Part shown: positions 11,262 to 22,985 of the stretch, piece by piece | Layout: each line of letters begins with the position of its first letter | Position numbering within the stretch: position 1 is the first letter of the stretch | Origin: Mucor racemosus | Taxonomy: Eukaryota; Mucoromycota; Mucoromycetes; Mucorales; Mucoraceae | Assembly: GCA_027405735.1 (NCBI GenBank) | Contig: JAPEHQ010000003.1 | Coordinates: 1,922,001 to 1,986,000, forward strand | Reading direction: 5' to 3' | DNA length: 64,000 nt | Notes under the pieces: model-generated | What the model was told of the DNA's origin: nothing | The model's input: only the letters and a program-made list of their open reading frames with translations | Database searches by the model: none | Made by a program: the position numbers and the translations under genes

Positions 11262-12455
11262 GATCTTCAAAATCGGAGCGTGCCCTCTTTTCTATAACTA
11301 ACCTCATACTAAACATTTTAAGGGTATACTTTAGACACTACTAATCATACATAAATTGGTCGCATTATGCTACCTATTTCTAAATTTATTTTATATCTCA
11401 CGAAAAACTCAAAAACGCGTAAAATTCACTGCTTTTCCCTTGAAAAATGGGTCTCACTTTTCATCCCTGCTCTACTTTTTTTTTCACTAAATAACACCAA
11501 GAAAAAATTATATGCCAATGTACCTGAGATGTTCAGCTTTAATTCAAAAATAAGTATCCGGAAATATCCTACTTTTTGCAGGTGGTATTAATTTTTCAGT
11601 GCTAATGTTTCAGATTTTTTACGCGTCTTTCACTGCTAAAGGATTGAAAACTTTGAGGCTTCATATCTCTACGAAAAATTAAGCTATACTAACAATTTTT
11701 AATAATGAAACTTACTTGTTTTAAAGAGCTCTATCACATGTTTAAGTATAAATTTTTTTTAGCACCTTTTTTTTTTTATGTCATTTTTCTGACCTTTTTG
11801 TAGTAATTTAAAATTTATTAGTTATATAGAGCAGTACTTTTTTTTACAATCATGTCATAGAGCTTATTGAGTTCTACCGAATACAATTGAGTTCTTTTCA
11901 AAATATTGATTTTTCGTGGAGATATTCTCAAAAACGTCTAAAAAAAAAATATCCTAGCCTCTAGCTTTAATTTTTCCCTTGTGTATCCTCATCCCAAATT
12001 CTGAATTTGAAAAAAAAAATTGACAAAAATATCGTTTTCTCTACAGAAAATGTAGTTAGAATGTTTAGCAATATATTGATCGATAGATAATTTTGCTGCA
12101 CATTACCTCAATTACATACATTTGAAACATGCTTATAAAAAGTGATGTGTATCTTCAAAAAACTTCCAAAATTTCAATTACATTTTACAATAAATTTAAT
12201 GTGGAACATTTATCTGAATTTTGTTTAAATGGATGCAGGGTTCAAAAGTGTACAAAGATTATTTAATACGCTAATTTAACTTAATTTGTAGTTCGTGAGC
12301 TATTAAATAATATTTTTTTTTTATTCATTTTTCGGTCGATTTGTCTAATCGATTTTGGAACTCAGTTACCATAGATTTAAGCTGTAAGGCAATCTATTAT
12401 TTTGGATATTTCGACAAAAAATCAATATTTTTCAGTGAAACAAAAAATTCAGAAT
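11262..12455. repeat. Long inverted repeat, left arm
   Basis: The reverse complement of 30,505-31,690 aligns along nearly the whole length at roughly 75-80% identity by eye. Anchors include TCGGAGCG at the outer edge, TTATATGCCAATGTACCTGA, ATTGATTTTTCGTGGAGATA and CTTATAAAAAGTGATGTGTA. No convincing coding frame exists. It contains internal repeats of ATATCTC(N)ACGAAAAA in both orientations. The sequence class is unknown. Confidence 0.8.
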
Positions 12456-13186
12456 AGCTTTTAGTTGGATACGTATCTTGTGAAAACAAAACAAAAATGA
12501 TACTTCAATTTAGGCGCTTAATTTTTATAATCAATTTTAGACCAATTTTTGGTCAATGTTAGGCCAGTACTCTTATTATATTCTGGTATTAATCTTTTTA
12601 TTTTTGGACAGATATCAATGATCCATCGAGAAAAAAGTGCATCTTATTATCTTATTTGAAGATTTGGTGGAATTCGACTCAATTATGGGTGAGAAAATTC
12701 GAAAACCATATAAAACCTACTTTTTTGCAATTGTAAAAAACAACAAAAACCTATCGTGGCGAACTTTGATCCTAGTAATTTCCGATTTTACATAATAACA
12801 AGTACACACCTTAGACGCGATGATCTCAAAGGGTGACTACTTCCACAATCCACTGTGTGTCGATAGAATGATTGCTAAAGTACATCTATAGTTCACTGCA
12901 CACGTTTATCAAAAACAATTAAAAATACGATTTCTATTAATACCAATGTCCATATAATAGTTGCAGATTACTAGCTTACTTGGATCATTATGATATGTCA
13001 AAGATCTAACAATTATAGATTCAGGAACAATTATGAAAATCCGACGTCGATCATTAAAATTCAACATGAGATGACATTTAGTAGTAGCTAAACTAAATGT
13101 CATACCGAACCAGCAACATTAACAACAAATATCAATAAACACAACCATAATAGGAAACAACAAAACAAAGACAATCTCAACATCTA
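12456..13186. other. Gene-free AT-rich stretch inside the island
   Basis: No coding frame, RNA gene or matching repeat was recognised. The single open frame here (64 codons, minus strand) has no domain features. Confidence 0.5.
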
Positions 13187-13880
13187 TACAGTAAATAACG
13201 ATGTTGTTTACTAAAGAAAAAAAAACATAAAAATAAAAAGCGATAGAAATATAATTATAATTAGTTAAAGTTTTTATTACAAAAGATTTCTGAAGATTTA
13301 AAATAACTGAAAAAATATGAGGGTATTTGTAGTGATTTGGAAAACTTGGATACCATCAGACTTGAATGGATTTGTATGTAGTAATCTTCTATTTTTGAGT
13401 ACATTGTTATTGATTTAGTATTTGAAGGGGTAAATTATAAAGGATTGATGTCAAGTGTGGCAATATCGACCTTTTGGGAAATGGTTGTTTATCATAGTTA
13501 TATCTATTTTATTATGTAATAACCTTAAATTAAGGGATAATTTTTATATGCTTAGATCTTACTTATATGGATAATACGACTTCAATATAGATGAGTAGTT
13601 GACTAAACTGATATCTTTGTTTATTATTATTATTGATTCGGATAGAATCCTATTTTGATATATATGTCATTTGTGTAATTGATTACGTCGTGATCAAGGG
13701 TGCTGTCATCTACACAACATGTATTATGGTTCAAAAAGGTATTTCGTACTTTTAGCATGCGTTTGTTTGTTATTATTGTTCACATTTCAAATAGTATCAT
13801 ATTTTATGAACGACACTTGGAAATTAGGTTATTTTATTACTACCAAGCATTTTTAGTATGCAATTTCACATTCTACTGCA
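13187..13880 (+). mobile_element. Older copy of the TGCAGT...ACTGCA element (possible solo LTR)
   Basis: It is related over its full length to the elements at 19,582-20,313 and, inverted, 51,417-52,143. The left end is TACAGTAAATAACG (the others have TGCAGT); the right end is CTACTGCA. No target duplication is left, and divergence is higher, so it is probably the oldest of the three. No conserved coding frame. Confidence 0.65.
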
Positions 13881-14309
13881 CTTTTAGCTCAATTACTAGC
13901 ATTATAAACCCTCTTTATTTCCTTGTGATAAACACAATCTATTTACTTGATTAAATTTCTAGTTTATTGTTTATTTTATAATTTATATTTTCTGATGAAT
14001 CATCTTTGGCAGAAAACTATATAAAAAATGAGGTATTATATATTTATTTATTACAAAAGCATTTAACTAGAATTTAACTTCATTGTAATGATCTGCAATC
14101 TTGGATAAATATTATGGTCAAAATGATATGCTTGTGGTTAAGGTACAACATGATCTCCATTATTTCATCTGGTATTGAATTAAAAAAGTTACTTATGTAA
14201 TTTGGAATCAGCAACTATTATCATTCATGACAAGATAACACTCCTATAAGAAATATGTATAGACTGGAAGAGCATTTCCTATGAGATATGGAATCACTAC
14301 GGACAAATT

Positions 14310-14512
14310 TACACTACGGCCGACCTGTGCTGCACAAGATGATTTCGTTGTGCCAAGGTGGGCTGCACCATATAGCCTGAGCTATTGTGCCCTCTGAATA
14401 TAGGTAAAAAAATAACAAGATGCACATGGGCACAATAACAAAAAACTGCACAACACGAGCACAACGCTAAGCCTGTATGTTCAGAATTATATATTCTGTC
14501 CGTATGCGAAGT
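14310..14512 (+). repeat. GC-richer dyad repeat, copy 1
   Basis: It matches 48,751-48,937. It contains alternating TGTGCTGCACAA-like and TTGTGCC/GGGCACAA words that can fold on each other, which stands out against the AT-rich surroundings. Function and class are unknown. Confidence 0.65.
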
Positions 14513-15247
14513 CGAACGGCTATATCTCTTTCAAACTATGATATATCTAAGTTTTTAATAAAAAATGTATTTTTTTTCAACTTTTTCTTATATTTAACCA
14601 TCAGCGGTCTGAAAATTCAGACTTTGTAACGGACATTTTCGGGGCTCATTTTATCCTTACTAACACTCATGATTTTGATAAAAAAACAGAAAAATCAAAT
14701 TTTGATACCAAAATCAACGTTTAAATATACTACATTGTGAGAGAAAATTGTAGGCATAGATAATACGCATTTTATAAAAGCTTAATATTAAATGTTAAAT
14801 AATAAAACTTATCATTTTTGGCCCAAAAACGGTTTTTTGATTAAAGGATTTTCATGTAATATTTGGCAATAAAAATGTTTGTTATTTTTTATTGAGCAAA
14901 TAGAGCGCTAAATTCTGTATATGTGTATAATTTTTGTTTTTATAACTGGTAGTATAATTAGCTCTAAATTTGCAAAACCAGAAAAAAAAATTTAAAAAAT
15001 GTCAAAATTGATGATCTAGACAAAAATAATTTTCTAAATTAATATTCCGCTTATAAGCCTTGTAAGTCTTAAAAATAAGAGATTTTATAATACTTGAGGA
15101 CTTTTTCAAAAATTTACGATGCTGTACCCACTTGATTCAAGCTTATTACTGTAAATCTTTATACATGTTAATATTGTGTGGTAGTTTATTTGGTCTTACT
15201 TTATAATTACTGTGTTAGAGGTGGTTTACATTGAGTTTTAATCTTAC

Positions 15248-15348
15248 GTTTCCAATATCTTAAACATAAACATAAACATGATGGCCATCACTGGAACAAC
15301 CTATTGCCACCTTTTTACCCTCTTTGTTCCAAGCCAATATATTCAATG
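15248..15348 (-). pseudogene. Dynein intermediate chain WD40 fragment, copy 1 (decayed)
   Basis: The minus strand reads LNILAWNKEGKKVAIG, a 1-residue insertion, then SSDGHHVYVYV, a stop and DIGN, followed by a GTAAG donor at 15,247. It aligns with the better copies at 18,105, 28,584 and 50,868. An LTR inserted at 15,349 splits it; a few more bases of the fragment continue after 15,728. Confidence 0.75.
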
Positions 15349-15723
15349 TGTAATGATTCAAATTACATGATATTTTAACAATAATTGCATGAATTAGTTT
15401 CAGTTGCATAATTTATATAAATATGTAAATATTAAATCAGATATTGAACACTAGTGAAAATATCTGTTTTCTTCCTTCATTAATAATTTTAATCAAATAA
15501 ACTTATTAACGCAACCATAACCGATCTATTACTTAATGCTACTTTTCACATATTAATCACACTTAATACTACTTGCCACATATTAATCACACTTAATACA
15601 TAGTAAGTATTGACCAAAGTAATAAATAGTCAACTACAATCAGTAGTAACACCAACAACGTCCACCTCTAGTACTTCTTTCTTAATAGACCCAATCTATT
15701 ACAAGATCATAGTACTTACTACA
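15349..15723. mobile_element. Solo LTR, 375 bp, 5-bp target duplication
   Basis: It begins TGTAATGATT and ends TTACTACA (TG...CA) and is flanked by CAATG at 15,344-15,348 and 15,724-15,728. Copies 3 and 4 of the host repeat show the uninterrupted site (ATTCAATGCTTTACC). It contains an internal tandem duplication of about 28-30 bp around 15,545-15,600 (CACATATTAATCACACTTAA). No internal retrotransposon region is present. Confidence 0.88.
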
Positions 15724-16640
15724 CAATGCTTTACCAGAACAAACTTATTTTTGACCTAGAAAAATTGATTTTCAGTAAAATCAATTATTAATAACAAGCT
15801 AATAAGTAATAATTATAGTATATCTTTGATAGTTATTAGTGATACACAAGACAGCGTCTTGTTTTCCTCTTCTTAGCTGTTGGCCACTAAATAGAAATAA
15901 ATGCTTTTTAAAAATTAAATAGACTAACATAAGTTTATTCATTCATTTGAATTAAGTCAACACTTTACATACTTTTATAGCCACCAATTTTTCTGCAGGT
16001 AGATACCGATTTTAGATCAAAAAAGCATTGATTATAACGTAGATGCTGGAAAAAAATGACTAAGTCTTGGATGCTTTTTTTGTTCGAAAAAATATTATAA
16101 AGCGCCCTAACATTAACAGTTAATAATTCATTTCCAAATAAACAATAGGAAAAACATGTACTTGTACCTGCTACTTGGTTTCAGTTGATAAAAAATATTG
16201 GTATTTTAGTTGTAGTTTTAAACATAAATAAAAGTGTGGAGAAGAAGAAAGAAAATTAATTCTAAATCAGTTAATTTTGTGTGTTACAAACAAAATTTAC
16301 AAAGGCATAAACACTTTTAGTGTTGCCAAACAAGTTGTTGCCGTTGTTCCCATTTGGTCCCCGAAAGAAGAACATGGGCAGAACTTTTTCAAACCCTAAA
16401 TTTCAAATTGATATATCTCATCAACAAGGCAATTCTGTTGAATCAGAGTAACTCACATCTGTTTTAAACCATTCAAACTATCTTCGTTATTAATTATATT
16501 ATGATTGCTATACTTTAGTAAATTGACTAAAAAACCTTGATCTCATTGCTCTGCTCATCTGGGCTGCCTGATCTTCACAAAATTTTTATTCTGCCTGTCT
16601 GTGCAGATCATTATGCCCATGAAAATCATAGTTCGGCCGT

Positions 16641-17355
16641 AATGCACCGTACAATCAAAACTATGGTAATTAGTCAAGACATTAAATTATTCTTTTTTTT
16701 TGTTTCTATAACATTTGAAATTTTATCACTCTATATTAAAAATATTAGTCCCTTGTGTTAGCATGCGTATTCAGATACAAGAAAAATATACCAGATTGAT
16801 AGTCTGATATGCCTTATCAAACGGTGAATATATCCTTGAAATATGAAAACAAAAAGAGAAACAACACACGCAGAAACGTATTTTCAAGGCTTTACATTAT
16901 TTAGCGCAATTAAAACTGTCGGTTTTCGAGGATATTAAACAGCCACTTTTGAAGCCAATTCCATTTCTAACTCATATTGAAATGTAATTCTTATAAATAG
17001 TCTTTTAAACCAAGACCCAAGACCTAGAAGCTCTTGGTTCTTTCTTTTACCATTAGTTTTTCTAGTAATAAAGCCTACGTTCTTCATGATAAATGTTACT
17101 AGTCTTTATTATTATTCTTTCTATAAATAAGATTGTATGTATCCATAAACTCTCGAAAACCCTGCTAAATTGCACGTTTCAGCCAATGTAAAAGCAGTAT
17201 TACAACACATGAACCATAAACTAAGCAAAATAGGTAATATCTGTTATCATAAAAACATATATTTTTCTACCAGAGAAACCGTCCGTCATATCATACATTC
17301 ACTAAAAAATTGCAAAATCTAGCCATCAGGGCGACACCGTAATTGAGCCTGGCAA
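16641..17355 (+). repeat. Left-flank segment shared with 27.43 kb and 49.48 kb
   Basis: Words such as TATTAGTCCCTT, GATAGTCTGATATGCCTTAT, TTTCAAGGCTTTACATTATT and ATGAACCATAAACTAA recur in the same order at 49,490-50,125, and the last part at 27,430-27,686. It precedes a large-repeat copy in each case, so it is probably part of the same unit. It includes a short imperfect palindrome (GCTTTACATT... with AATGTAAAAGC). Confidence 0.75.
16921..17161. mobile_element. MITE-like insertion with 10-bp terminal inverted repeats
   Basis: GGTTTTCGAG at 16,921-16,930 and CTCGAAAACC at 17,152-17,161 bound a 241-bp stretch that is absent from the same place at 27,480 and 49,922, where TTAAAACCCTG is uninterrupted. 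The target duplication is unclear because the flanks differ slightly. No coding capacity. Confidence 0.65.
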
Positions 17356-18104
17356 GATCAAACGGCTATATCTCTTATATACTATGGTTTATCTAAGTTT
17401 TTAATAAAAAATGTATTTTTTTTCAACTTTTTCTTATATTTAACCATTTGCGGTCTGAAAATTCAGAATTTGTAGCGGACATTTTTGGGGCTCATTTTAC
17501 CCTTACCAACACTCATGATTTTGATTAAAAAATAGAAAAATCAAATTTTGATACCAAAATCAACGTTTAAATATACTACATTGTGAGAGAAAATTGTAGG
17601 CATCGCTAATACGCATTTTATAAAAGCTTAATATTAAATGTTAAGTAATGAAAATTTGTACTTTTGTCCCAAAAACGGTTTTTTGGTTAAAGGATTTTGA
17701 TGTAATATTTTGTAATAAAAACGTTTGTTGTTTTTTATTGAGCAAATAGAGCGCTAAATCCTGAATATGTGTATATTTTTTGTTTTTATAATTGATAGTA
17801 TAATTAACTCTAAATTTGCAAAATCAGAAAAAAAAAATTAAAAAATGTCAAAATTGATGATCTGGACAAAAATAATTTTCGAAATTAATATTCCGCTTAT
17901 AAGCCTTATAAGTCCTAAAAATAAGAGATTTTATAATACTTGAGAACTTTTTCAAGAATTTATGATGCTATATCCACTTGATTCAAGCTTATTACTGTAA
18001 ATATTTATACATGTTAATATTGTGTGGTAGTTTATTTGATGATAATATAGCCTTATTTGATAATTAATGCGCTAGAGGTGATTTACATTGAGTTTTAGTC
18101 TTAC

Positions 18105-18320
18105 CCCTCCAACGTCATAATAATCATAAACATGGCCATCACTGGGACCTACTGCCACCTTTTCACCCTCCTCTTTGTCCCAAGCCAATTTATTCAATGC
18201 TTTACCAGAACCAAATTAATTAGTATTAACTACAAATGGTTCCTCGGTATTTGCATTCAAATTTCATAAATTAAATTGACTGGTTCTATCTACAGTAGTA
18301 CTAAAAAACGTATCATCAGC
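18105..18320 (-). pseudogene. Dynein intermediate chain WD40 fragment, copy 2
   Basis: The minus strand reads ADDTFFSTTVDRTSQFNL, a stop in place of Trp, NLNANTEEPFVVNTN, a stop, FGSGKALNKLAWDKE, then KVAVGPSDGHVYDY and DVGG before a GTAAG splice donor. Human cytoplasmic dynein intermediate chains have LDLWNLN and then NRVRW..GKEVAVGDSEG..VYDVGE in this region. The intact donor implies capture of genomic DNA rather than cDNA. Two stops and a small insertion make it non-functional. Confidence 0.85.
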
Positions 18321-19581
18321 CCGCCTTATGATAAATGTCAACCTAAAATTAGAAACATCCCATTGTCATTGTTATAAGCTATGAAAATCTTGATTTTTAA
18401 TAATACAGCAATTAAATAAAAAACAAGATGATACTAATAGCACATGGTGAGTATTTAATATCTAAGTAAGCTTTGCTTTATACATTTACATTCGCCCATT
18501 CAATAAATGATATTGCATTTATTACCAGTTATATCGATCAATCAACTTCATCTTGATTTGATGCATTTGACAATTAATTGCATATTATATTACATTTGAG
18601 CTACCAGATATCACTACAAAAAAATTTCGTACATGTCGACGAAGCATCACAATTTGAATTTTTTGCGTTAATATAGATCTGAGCTCTCTCTCACATTCAT
18701 AGATCTCTGCATAAACCATATCTCTATCTATTCAATTTACAGTAACTAGAATACGTTGAACGCCAACATAGTACTCGATAAAACGTCTTATTATTTTTAT
18801 TACGAGTCGATTCAACGCAACTAATTTGATGCTAATTTAGCATCAGCAATTGAATCAGATAAATTTGAAATTCGACGACCCCTTTTAATATTTTTGCATA
18901 CCATGAGCTAATAATTGACCGTTATTATAGATAAGAAGCTATTCAAGGGTGGTGAGTTAACTCTAATGGGCAAACGAGTCGTCGATTAGCAGTATAAACC
19001 AAATATTAAAATCAAATATATCAGTTTAATGAGCTCGAAATGATAAACCATGTAAATTAGCATAATTGAATTGTTTCAAGTGTTTTGAACTGAATACGCC
19101 TTCAATTTTGACCTATAAAAATTGATTTATTAGTAACATTAATTAACAAGTAATGGGTATGGTGTACCTTTGATAGTTGGTAGTAATATACAAGACAACA
19201 TTTTGTTTTTCTCTTTTTGGCTGTTGGCCATTAATCATGAAACAGAAACATATATTTTTTAGAAACTAAGTAGATTAGCATGAGTTTATGCATTCATTCA
19301 AATCAAGTCTATATTATACACACTGTACTTTTATAATCACTAATTCTCTGCAGGTAGATATCGACTTTAGACCAAAAGAGCATTAATTATAACGTAGATA
19401 ATGGAACAAAATGATTAAGTCCTGGACGCTTTTTTTGTTCGAAAAAAATATTATAACGCCCCCTAACATTAACAGTTAATAATTTATTTCCAAATAAAGA
19501 ATAGGAAAAACATGTACTTGTACCTGCTGCTTGATTTCAGTTCATAAAAAAATGTTAGTCTTTTGTTGTAGTTTTAAACAT

Positions 19582-20313
19582 TGCAGTAAATGACGACGTT
19601 ATTTACTAAAATATAAAAAATATAAAAATAAAAGCAGTAGAAATACAATTATAATCAGCCAAAGTTTTTATTACAAAAGATTTCTGAAGAGTTAAAATAA
19701 TTCAAAAGTATGAATGTATTTATAGTGATTTAGAGAACTTGGATACCATCAGACTTGAATGGATGTATACTGTATTTAGTAATCTTTCAGTTTTGAGTAC
19801 ATTGTTATTGATTTGATATTTTAAGGGGTCAATTGTATAGAGCATTGACCATAAGGGATTGTATGTCAAGTGTGACAATATCGACCTTTTGGGAAATGGT
19901 TGTTTTGTTTATTTCTGTTATATCTATTTTATGTAACCTTGATTTTTAAGGGGTAGTTTTTTATATGCTTGAATCTTATTTATATTGATAGTGCAACTTC
20001 GATATAGATGAGTAGTTGACTAAATTGATATCTTTCTTTATTATCATTATTGATTTGGATAGAATCCTGTTTTGATATATATGTCATTTGTGTAATTGAT
20101 TGCGCCGTGACCAAGGGTGCTATCATCTACACGACATGTATGGTTCAAAAAGGGTATTTCATATTTTTAGTATGCGTTTGTTATTGTGTTCAATTGAAGC
20201 GTTTGTTTATTATCGTTGTTCACATTTCAAGTGGCATCATATTTTATGAGCGACACTTGGAATTTAGGTTGTTTTATTTTTATCAAGCGTTTTTAGTATG
20301 TAATTCCACTGCA
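19582..20313 (+). mobile_element. TGCAGT...ACTGCA element (possible solo LTR), 732 bp
   Basis: It is bounded by TGCAGTAAAT and CCACTGCA with a perfect 5-bp target duplication AACAT (19,577-19,581 and 20,314-20,318). Copies 3 and 4 of the host repeat show the empty site. TG...CA ends plus 5-bp duplication fit an LTR; only 6 bp are inverted at the ends. A 100-codon frame crosses it but is not kept in the 13.2-kb copy. Confidence 0.8.
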
Positions 20314-20750
20314 AACATAAATAAAAGAGTAGAGAAGAAGAAAGAAAAATAATTCTAAATCAGTTGATTTTGTGTGTTACAAGCAAAAAGTTACAAAGGC
20401 ATAAATACTTTTTGTGTTGCCAAACTCGTTGTCGTTGTTCTTCTCATTTGATTCCCGAAAGAAGAACTTGGGCAGAACTCTTTCAAACCCCAAATTTCAA
20501 ATTGATTTATCTCGTCAATAAGGCAATTCTGTTGAATCATAGTAACTCACATCTGTTTTAAACCATACAAATTATCTTCGTTATTAATTATATTATGATT
20601 GGTATATTTTAGTAAATTGACTAAAAATCTTCGATCTCTTTGCTCTGTCAATCTGTGCAGATTATTATGCCCATGGAAAGCATAGTTCAGCCGTACTAAA
20701 TGAGGTAAAAAAATTACATGGAAAAATACACAAAAATGTATAGCATATAT

Positions 20751-20889
20751 CACTATGGAAAAAAAATTATTTAATTCTCTTAATTGTGTCACATTAAGGA
20801 AAATACAAAACTTTTTCACTGCTTAATTTTTTTGAATTTCGTCTTAATATGGCACAATTAAGAGAATTAAAAAAATTTTCTTCGTAGTG
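20751..20889. mobile_element. CACTA-ended MITE, copy 1, 139 bp
   Basis: It starts CACTATGGAAAAA and ends TTCTTCGTAGTG, and is nearly palindromic: arms carry AATTCTCTTAATTGTG and CACAATTAAGAGAATT. It is flanked by TAT on both sides (20,748-20,750 and 20,890-20,892). CACTA ends with 3-bp duplications are typical of the CACTA/EnSpm superfamily. It sits at the same place as the element at 52,851. Confidence 0.8.
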
Positions 20890-21824
20890 TATTATGCTAA
20901 ATTGGTGCCAATTTAACTAGTTCTAAATGAACCTCAGCCAGATCTAATACACTAACCTTTACAACTCTACAGATGACACAATTATAGATCATATCATTAA
21001 ATAATATAAGTAGCTAGACAAACCTTTTTTAGGAGTGGATAAAATGTAAATGTATTACTAACGTAGCACTTCAAAGTAAAAAACTTTTCAGTGTAGTACT
21101 AATATATACCAGGTATTTAAATGTATACTTTGGTAAGCAACATATTTGTGCAGGATTTATTTTGATTTTACTACTTTTAAGCTTTTAAATAACTGGGGGA
21201 AATCAAGATATTCATCAGAGTATCAGAGAAGATAATATTACAGCAAGCTTAAAGTCTAAATAATTATAAATTAGTTTATTTCAATATGAAGATAATACTG
21301 TAAAAGGATATCTATTACCTTATTACGTAGACAGCACTTATATTGTTTGGCTAATACAAATCGGTAGGGTCAGTTGCTATTCGTATAAAATAATACAAAT
21401 TATTCACCCACTAGATATTTTTTTACAAAATTAAATCAACAATTAGCAGGATTCCGTGTTTTTTTTCTAGCATAGTAATAAAACATTTGTTAATAAACAT
21501 GTATCGTAATTATTATAGAACTTTATGAGCAAACGATTTTCATGAATGAGGGACAAAGATAGCCTAATAAAACGGCGTAAGAATTATAGTTAAAAATTGA
21601 ACTACTATCATACTTACTTTTTTCAGCGCTGACTAATTAAAACGATTCAAACTAAAAGAAAAAAAAATGAGGCTCGCAGAATTTTTTTGGTTCATTTTTT
21701 ATAGACCTTTGATTGTTGTGGTTTTTACAAAAGTTATTTTTTATATACTATTATGGGAAAATTAATGTAAAAATATGTTAAAAATCAAAAATTACATGTG
21801 ATCCACATTTTTGCCTATGGTCAC

Positions 21825-22090
21825 TCTTCCAAAAAAAAAATGTCGAACAATATCCGGACGCGGCAATCTAATAACATTTCGAAGCTGTAAATTTCTAAAA
21901 AAAAATTACCGGACAGTCCGAACGCGGCTGTTTAAATATCTCAAACAGCTGTGATGAGATGCGGGTATCAAAATTTTATACAAAAATCAACGTTAATACT
22001 GTATACACTAATTATTTAAAGACTTATTTTATGCAACGTATAAAATAAAACATACAACATTAGCCACTATAACGAGGTTTAACTTGGAAA
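21825..22090 (+). repeat. TCCGGACGCGGC repeat, copy 1
   Basis: It contains two CG-rich words (TCCGGACGCGGCAA and CCGAACGCGGCTG) set in AT-rich DNA and ends near AATACTGTATAC, then TATAACGAGGTTTAACTTGG. A second direct copy is at 54,110-54,390, and an inverted partial one at 46,815-47,010. The CAGTCGAAC and TATAACGAGGTT words recall pogo/Tc1-like ends, but no transposase or clear TA duplication is seen. Confidence 0.6.
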
Positions 22091-22794
22091 GTATACGATG
22101 GTACAACTGGATTCGAAAAAAGTCCATAAAATTACAAATTTAAAGGGTTTATATATAAAAGTAAAATATAAATGACATTCATTTATTTTTATAATACATA
22201 TCTATTTTTATATTCCAATGCATGTTAATATTTTCATCGGAAAAAAAATCTCATAAATTGTTTTCATATTTTTTAGAAAAAAGGAACGGGTATTTTGGAA
22301 TCTCAGAAAAAAATTCAATTTTTCAAAAATCTACCCAGAGTGTCCTATATTTTCAGGTTTGATAAATAATACTTAAAAATCAATACAATGAATCAGTTCT
22401 TCAACTGTATAATAAAAATAAGATATCGTTTATGTAGATATAAAAGTATGGCCTTTTATATTGATGTGACATTGAGATTCTGAGGTGTAATTTAAGGCAC
22501 TATTAAATCAGTAGATCCGTCTGATATTAATCTATCGATTGAAATGGATCAATCATAATTTAATCGTTCTTGCAGAGCTTGTGAATTGCCTTGTTTCAAT
22601 GCTGCGCTAAATTTGCTTTGATATTGATTTGATAGCTACTTGATTGACTAACTGTTGGAATGAAATAATATGGTGTTATAATTGAGGTTTAAGCGTTCTT
22701 GCTAATTACTGGATTAAACTTAGTACGCTAGGAGTTGTTTCTTACATTGAGATAAAATAATTGAGTTATTCTAATTTACCATCATAATTTACCA

Positions 22795-22985
22795 GAGAAT
22801 TGGCTTCTTTTTATTTTGCTATTATAAACCAGAAAACAACCTCATTTCATTTTGCTACAGATAGAAACGTTGCTTTAGTTCATTTTCGCATAATAGACCA
22901 AGAAAATCACTACATTTCATTTTATTACAGATCAGAAAGTTGATTTATTCCATATTAAATATTACCACAACAGACAAGACAACTA
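22795..22985 (+). repeat. Degenerate tandem repeat, about 70-bp unit, 3 copies
   Basis: Units start near 22,800, 22,871 and 22,937, each built as TTG(G/C/A)TT..., TATTATA/CATAATA + ACCA..., CA(T)TTCATTTTRTTACAGAT. The third unit is partial. No coding frame. Confidence 0.55.

Larger units (their letters stand above)
14516..16640 (+). repeat. Large dispersed repeat family, copy 1
   Basis: It starts at the shared phrase CGGCTATATCTC and runs through TGTAACGGACATTTTCGGGG, the dynein-chain-derived segment, and the CCGAAAGAAGAACATGGGCA block. It is colinear with copies 2 (17,356), 3 (27,686) and 4 (50,126). It lacks the roughly 860-bp segment seen in copies 2 and 3 and is interrupted by a solo LTR at 15,349-15,723. 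All four copies have the same orientation. Confidence 0.85.
17356..22745 (+). repeat. Large dispersed repeat family, copy 2 (longest, about 5.4 kb)
   Basis: It is colinear with copy 4 (50,126-55,025) to CTAGGAGTTG near 22,735, and with copies 1 and 3 over its first part. It carries the dynein-derived fragment, the roughly 860-bp segment shared only with copy 3 (about 18,220-19,080), the TGCAGT element at 19,582-20,313 and the CACTA-ended element at 20,751-20,889. The right half (20,890-22,745) is AT-rich without coding frames. Confidence 0.85.

Noticed and set aside
20050..20352. 100-codon frame, with a closely related 137-codon frame on the minus strand at 51,267-51,680
   Set aside because: Both are the same stretch of the 730-bp TGCAGT element; the frame is broken in the 13.2-kb copy, composition is low complexity and no domain is visible.
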